Below are positions 50,935 through 54,616 of a stretch of 54,616 nt of DNA, one piece after another. A program made the translations under genes and the position numbers. Under the pieces are notes generated by a model. That model was given only the letters and a program-made list of their open reading frames with translations. It did not search any database and was not told the origin of the DNA. Location: assembly GCF_001553265.1 (NCBI RefSeq), contig NZ_KQ960644.1:1-54616 (forward strand), written 5' to 3'. Position 1 is the first letter of the stretch. The number at the start of each line of letters is the position of its first letter. Origin of the DNA: Prevotella sp. DNF00663 (GTDB lineage: Bacteria > Bacteroidota > Bacteroidia > Bacteroidales > Bacteroidaceae).

Positions 50935-51957
50935 ATGGCAAAAGTAGTAACAATGGGCGAGATTATGCTTCGCCTGTCTTCTCCCGGACAAAAAAGATTT
51001 GTACAAAGTGATTCCTATGACGTAGTTTATGGAGGTGGTGAAGCCAATGTAGCAGTGAGTTGTGCCAATTATGGAGATGAAGCTTACTTCGTTTCCAAGG
51101 TTCCTGTTCACGAGATAGGGCAGTGTGCTGTTAACGCTTTACGGCGTTTTGGAGTCAATACATCGTATGTGGCACGTGGTGGTAATAGGCTTGGAATCTA
51201 TTATTTGGAAAGTGGTGCGAGCATGAGACCGTCGAAAGTGATATACGACAGAGCCGGAAGTAGCATGGCCGAGGCTGAACTTTCAGACTTCGACTTTGAT
51301 GTGATAATGCAGGATGCACAGTGGTTCCATTGGAGTGGAATAACTCCGGCTATCAGCGATAAGGCTGCTGAACTCACTAAGTTGGCTTGTGAAGCCGCAC
51401 AAAGACATGGTGTAACCGTGAGCTGTGATTTGAATTTTAGAAAGAAACTATGGACACCTGAAAAGGCGCAAAGCATCATGAAGCCTCTTATGCAGTATGT
51501 CGATGTGTGCATAGGTAATGAGGAAGATGCTCAATTATGCCTTGGATTTAAGCCTAATGCTGATGTGGAAGGGGGCAAAACAGATGCTGAGGGATATTAC
51601 AATATCTTCAAAGCCATGATGGAACAATTTTGTTTTAAGTATGTTGTCAGCACGTTAAGGGAATCTATCTCTGCTTCTCATAATGGTTGGAAAGCGCTCA
51701 TCTACAATGGTAAAGAATTCTATCAGAGTAAGCGTTACGACATTTTGCCTATCATAGACCGCGTTGGTGGAGGCGATAGTTTCTCTGGTGGACTCATTCA
51801 TGGACTGTTAACTTACGACAACCAAGCTGATGCTTTGGAGTTTGCGGTGGCTGCCTCTGCTTTGAAACATACGATTCCCGGTGACTTTAATATAGTCTCT
51901 GTTGCAGAAGTAGAGAGTTTGGCAGGGGGTAATGCAAACGGTAGAGTACAACGATAA
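50935..51957 (+). CDS. kdgK: 2-dehydro-3-deoxygluconokinase-like PfkB sugar kinase
   Basis: A 340-residue PfkB/ribokinase-family kinase, probably phosphorylating 2-keto-3-deoxygluconate (KDG). Start MAKVVTMGEIMLRLSSPG is typical of KDG kinases. The N-terminal glycine motif is VYGGGEANVAVSCANYG, and the C-terminal PfkB motif is DRVGGGDSFSGG (about 277-288), with the catalytic aspartate in GGGDSF where most family members read GAGDSF. The frame from 50869 would begin upstream of the promoter. KDPG aldolase follows 13 bp later, which supports the substrate. Confidence 0.88.
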   Translation: MAKVVTMGEIMLRLSSPGQKRFVQSDSYDVVYGGGEANVAVSCANYGDEAYFVSKVPVHEIGQCAVNALRRFGVNTSYVARGGNRLGIYYLESGASMRPSKVIYDRAGSSMAEAELSDFDFDVIMQDAQWFHWSGITPAISDKAAELTKLACEAAQRHGVTVSCDLNFRKKLWTPEKAQSIMKPLMQYVDVCIGNEEDAQLCLGFKPNADVEGGKTDAEGYYNIFKAMMEQFCFKYVVSTLRESISASHNGWKALIYNGKEFYQSKRYDILPIIDRVGGGDSFSGGLIHGLLTYDNQADALEFAVAASALKHTIPGDFNIVSVAEVESLAGGNANGRVQR

Positions 51958-51970
51958 TACAACTACGACA

Positions 51971-52639
51971 ATGGCAAGATTTAATAAAGTTCAGGTGATA
52001 GAAGCCATGCGGGTTACCGGAATGGTACCTGTATTCTTTAATAACAATGTAGATATTTGCAAGAATGTCATCAAAGCGTGCTATGAGGGTGGCGTGCGAG
52101 TGTTTGAATTTACCAATCGTGGTGACTTTGCACATGAAATTTTCGGTGAATTAGTAAAGTGGGCAGCGTCTGAATGCCCTGAGATGATACTGGGTGCAGG
52201 TACAGTTATAGACGCTCCTACGGCTGCCTTGTATATGCAATTGGGTGCCAACTTTATTGTAGGCCCTAATTTTAATCCCGAAATTGCACCGGTATGTAAT
52301 CGTCGATTGGTACCTTATTCTCCCGGATGTGGCAGTGTCAGCGAGATTAGCGATGCACAAGCAGCCGGTTGCGATGTCACGAAGGTATTCCCTGCAGGCA
52401 ATGTTGGTGGTCCGTCGTTTGTGAAGAATGTGCTTGGTCCGTTGCGTTGGAGCAATATCATGGTGACTGGTGCTGTGTCGCCCGATGAAGAGAACCTCAC
52501 TTCGTGGATAAAGTCGGGGGTACTTTGCGTCGGTATGGGGTCGCAATTGTTCCCTAAAGATGTGATAGCAGCTGCCAATTGGCAGGCTATTACTGCTAAG
52601 TGTAAAGAGGCTTTGGGCTATATTGCCAAGGCTAGATAG
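51971..52639 (+). CDS. eda: 2-dehydro-3-deoxy-phosphogluconate (KDPG) aldolase
   Basis: A 222-residue class I aldolase that splits KDPG into pyruvate and glyceraldehyde 3-phosphate; many also act on 2-keto-4-hydroxyglutarate. Key parts: VFEFTNRGDFA with the catalytic glutamate, GAGTVIDAPTA, FIVGPNFNPEIA and the Schiff-base lysine in CDVTKVFPAGNVGG (about 136-149). ATG at 51971 is preferred to 51932, which would overlap kdgK. With kdgK it completes the lower part of uronate (pectin/alginate) breakdown; upstream dehydratases are not in the window. Confidence 0.93.
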   Translation: MARFNKVQVIEAMRVTGMVPVFFNNNVDICKNVIKACYEGGVRVFEFTNRGDFAHEIFGELVKWAASECPEMILGAGTVIDAPTAALYMQLGANFIVGPNFNPEIAPVCNRRLVPYSPGCGSVSEISDAQAAGCDVTKVFPAGNVGGPSFVKNVLGPLRWSNIMVTGAVSPDEENLTSWIKSGVLCVGMGSQLFPKDVIAAANWQAITAKCKEALGYIAKAR

Positions 52640-52692
52640 AACATATTCTTTAATAAGAATACTGTTATTAATAATTTTAATAGCCTCTGTGA

Positions 52693-52780
52693 TATTACTG
52701 CACGGCTGTGGCAGCATTGCTGAAAAAACCAAACAGCAACGCTGAAAAGTCTAGGCAGCGATATTGCAGAGGTTTTGCAG
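52693..52780 (+). repeat. 88-bp element, copy E (4 x 22 bp)
   Basis: Units start at 52693, 52715, 52737 and 52759; all have YTG at positions 6-8 and end CAG. It begins 54 bp after the eda stop codon, and GAGTGA-rich sequence follows it (about 52786-52823). Confidence 0.75.
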
Positions 52781-52904
52781 TATATAAGGAGTGATTGGGT
52801 AGGAGTGAGTAGTGATGAGTTTTTAGTATTAATTTGATGACTGTGCCCCCAGGGAATTGTCAGTTCTTTTATTGGAAGAGAGTCAGATATTTGTTTCAGA
52901 GTCA

Positions 52905-53227
52905 AGCTTATCCCTGCATCGAAAATCAGCAACCTTACCCAAGGTATGTTTGTGGGAGCAGTCTCCGACAACTTTGACGAGCGCATCGACCAAAAGATTT
53001 TCCATGCAGAGATAGTGGTGGATAGTGCCAAGGTTTCTGCCGAAATGAAAGCCTATCGTCTCATTCCCGTCATAGCCGAGTTCCAAAACGAAGAAGGCTC
53101 CGATAATCTCAAAGAGACTATTGAAGCCAACTATCGTAAAGTGAAGCAAGAAATACTCTCACTGGTGGATTCAGAGATTGAAAGAATTAAAAATGACCCC
53201 AAATTGAAAGATTTGATAAAAGGCTAA
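52905..53227 (+). pseudogene. C-terminal remnant of a TraG/VirD4-type coupling protein
   Basis: From about 52907 the frame reads LIPASKISNLTQGMFVGAVS, then ERIDQKIFHAEIVVDSAKV and ends IERIKNDPKLKDLIKG. This matches the extreme C-terminus of the Bacteroidota TraG/MobC coupling ATPases, which link relaxosome and type IV secretion channel. Everything before, including the ATPase motifs, is gone. The frame does not continue as TraG upstream of 52905. A start at 52946 would give 93 residues, but expression is doubtful. It marks a former conjugative element. Confidence 0.6.
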
Positions 53228-53251
53228 TAGATTCTATATAAATCTATTGGT

Positions 53252-53479
53252 CTAATAGAGGTTATAAATAGAATATTCTAGATAACATAACATCTGAAGC
53301 GAATCCATAGAGGGGAGATACCAGACTGTGAGTAAACTGTCTGAACGGGAAGCTTGCCAAGTATACGAAGGGTCTGTATGCGTGGTGACTTCTTTCTGCT
53401 CCTTCAAAAGACTTTCCCTATAGAGGCGGATGCAACAGGTGTTGCCGTACTCCAATGCGATGATTTCCTTACTTGTCAT
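53252..53479 (-). pseudogene. Probable decayed ORF of the former mobile element
   Basis: The start MTSKEIIALEYGNTCCIRLY reads like a genuine protein N-terminus, similar to a short ICE-borne Bacteroidota family I recall but cannot name. After about residue 25 the sequence loses that character, and a protein-like segment (EGAERSHHAY) continues in another frame, suggesting a frameshift. The rest of the gap 53228-53638 holds only three hairpins. Low confidence. Confidence 0.3.
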
Positions 53480-53517
53480 ACCTTTATCTTACTTGCTGAT
53501 TACTTTTTCATTGAACT

Positions 53518-53618
53518 CTGGTTGGAGGGCGCAACCAGAGAGGGGGCAAAGCCCCGAAAAAAAATATTGCCGACCGGCTTCGCCAGAATGTAAGCCTGTG
53601 GCTTTGAAGGCCACAGGC
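53518..53618. other. Cluster of three short hairpins
   Basis: CTGGTTG/CAACCAG (53518-53538), GGGGC/GCCCC (53543-53555) next to an A8 run, and a perfect 9-bp GCCTGTGGC/GCCACAGGC (53594-53618). The last is 20 bp beyond the adhesin stop and may terminate it, though no T run follows it on the minus strand. Confidence 0.5.
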
Positions 53619-53638
53619 TATCAATCAAATGAATCGAA

Positions 53639-54616
53639 TTATTTTGCGATGGGAAGGATGGGGAGCCCCAACACCCGATTGTCATCGCCGCAACTTATCA
53701 GAGTATTGTCGATTTTCAGTCTATAGCCGGACGTGTTGTAAAACGGATTGGATGTCCAATAGTATACGGTGTTACTCGAGGTGTCGTTCAACTTGCCGTT
53801 CTCGTCGCGACAAGGCAGAGCGGGAAAATATAAGGTGACATCAGGAGAATCGTTCTTTTTGAAGTGCCAGCCCTGGTCCCACTTACCGCTTACTTTCATT
53901 AACCAGCCGATCGATTCATTTATCGTGAAACAGTTGAAAACGTTTGACGCGGGCACGTGGAAACCGACGGGGCAGGGGTCGAAGATGGTCTTAACAACGT
54001 TATTGCCATTGGGATCCGGTTCGGTGTTATCCATCGACCAGAGGTTGTAGTAACCGTAGTTATCTTTCCAACCCGTGCCGCTAGTGTAGTAAAGTTCAGG
54101 ATACATGATACTGTGCGCAACGGACATTTCATCACCGGTTTTTGTTTTTAACTCACCATCGGCAATATGCTCACTAGCGACATTTTTATCGAAACTGATG
54201 CTGGGGAAGGCATCCTTGCGACCGAACTGGTAGAGAGTGGAGGAGAACTCCTTGAAGGTGGTGACGGCTTCCTGCGTGATGTCGATGGTGGCATGCTTCT
54301 TTTCGCCGTTGCCGTAGACCTGTTCCACCGTCAGGCGGACCGTGCGCTGCTTGTTGAAGGGGGACCCTTCCCATTTACGGTAGGCGAAACCAAGCGGCTG
54401 CTTGGCGAACTTATAATGATGGTTATAGGCTTTTATGGTCTCAAGCGCGTCCTTTTGGGCGAACCACAGATGCCATGACCACATAACTCTAATATTTCCT
54501 TTCTTTCCGTTCGGTCCGTGCAGTCCGTTCTTCACGGCGATGACGGCGTTGCCGTTCTTGATATTTTCGCGGGAGACATGGAACTTGAGGTAAGCGTTCT
54601 CGTCAGGACTTTTTCC
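53639..54616 (-). CDS. 3' part of a fimbrillin/DUF4906-like surface adhesin (partial)
   Basis: The frame is open through the right edge of the window, so the N-terminus is missing; the GTG at 54535 is an internal valine, not a start. The 325 visible residues contain NAVIAVKNG followed by IRVMWSWHLWFAQKD and, near the end, FDPCPVGFHVPASNVFN, the C-terminal module of large Bacteroidota surface proteins related to fimbrial tip proteins and DUF4906/FISUMP-like domains. Probable role: adhesion at the cell surface. Base composition is visibly more GC-rich than the rest of the window, which together with the TraG remnant suggests acquired DNA. Confidence 0.7.
   Translation of the reverse strand, partial: GKSPDENAYLKFHVSRENIKNGNAVIAVKNGLHGPNGKKGNIRVMWSWHLWFAQKDALETIKAYNHHYKFAKQPLGFAYRKWEGSPFNKQRTVRLTVEQVYGNGEKKHATIDITQEAVTTFKEFSSTLYQFGRKDAFPSISFDKNVASEHIADGELKTKTGDEMSVAHSIMYPELYYTSGTGWKDNYGYYNLWSMDNTEPDPNGNNVVKTIFDPCPVGFHVPASNVFNCFTINESIGWLMKVSGKWDQGWHFKKNDSPDVTLYFPALPCRDENGKLNDTSSNTVYYWTSNPFYNTSGYRLKIDNTLISCGDDNRVLGLPILPIAK

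Noticed and set aside
52618..53031. Minus-strand frame of 137 codons over the 88-bp copy E
   Set aside because: It translates repeat sequence and the antisense of the TraG remnant; it does not look like a protein.
54533..54535. GTG as start of the adhesin gene
   Set aside because: The frame continues open with family-like sequence to the end of the window, so this is an internal valine.

Overview
The window looks like a chromosome segment of a Bacteroidales bacterium, most likely Prevotellaceae or a close relative. Reasons: many promoters of the Bacteroidota type (TAnnTTTG -7 box, sometimes with TTTG about 20 nt upstream), few Shine-Dalgarno sequences, Bacteroidales-restricted families (DUF4230, DUF4738, DUF6048, DUF6452, DUF4199), GH31/GH2 enzymes of the xyloglucan type, and a TraG-like remnant of a Bacteroidota conjugative element. 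The genus cannot be fixed from the sequence alone.

Layout. 1-36 is the end of a small mobile element. 45-327 is a broken PaaI-type thioesterase. 520-2090 holds a B3/4-domain protein and a YitT membrane protein. 2479-9586 is a five-gene operon: type II pantothenate kinase followed by four fused corrin-ring enzymes (CobJ-CbiC, CbiE-CbiT, CbiG-CobM, CobK-CbiD). A FecCD/BtuC permease and a BtuF-like lipoprotein (9596-11798) converge on it. 12017-13483 is a DASS anion transporter. 14126-19478 is a GH31 alpha-xylosidase plus GH2 beta-galactosidase pair. 19655-19842 is a 188-bp MITE that has overwritten the 3' end of one of two tandem DUF4230 genes. 21396-28340 is mostly housekeeping: DUF4738 lipoprotein, exonuclease, RibH, TPR protein, RecF, DUF721, 5-formyl-THF cyclo-ligase, S41 protease, dCMP deaminase. 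28343-32894 is two M3 peptidases. 32932-37283 is a co-directional block of Crp, ApbE, DUF6048, DUF6452, GT2 and DUF4199. Then come tRNA-Thr, SRP RNA, MutS2, a 41-aa protein, Rpe, an ECF sigma factor, MATE, an esterase, a TTD14-like ATPase/CYTH protein, tRNA-Pro, an envelope cluster with a GH25 lysozyme, an NhaC antiporter and a LacI regulator. The LacI gene diverges from kdgK-eda (KDG kinase and KDPG aldolase). The right end (52905-54616) is accessory DNA: a TraG C-terminal remnant, a decayed ORF and the 3' part of a large surface adhesin.

The clearest unexplained signal is a family of five intergenic elements. Each is exactly 88 bp and made of four degenerate 22-bp units: 2242-2329, 19536-19623, 30536-30623, 42124-42211 and 52693-52780. 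All 20 units carry YTG at positions 6-8, 17 of 20 end in CAG, and the fourth unit has its own signature in all five copies. All five lie in the same orientation. Next to one copy is a well-formed candidate small RNA (about 41960-42037, minus strand) with a promoter of TTTG, 20 nt, TACATTTG and an intrinsic terminator.
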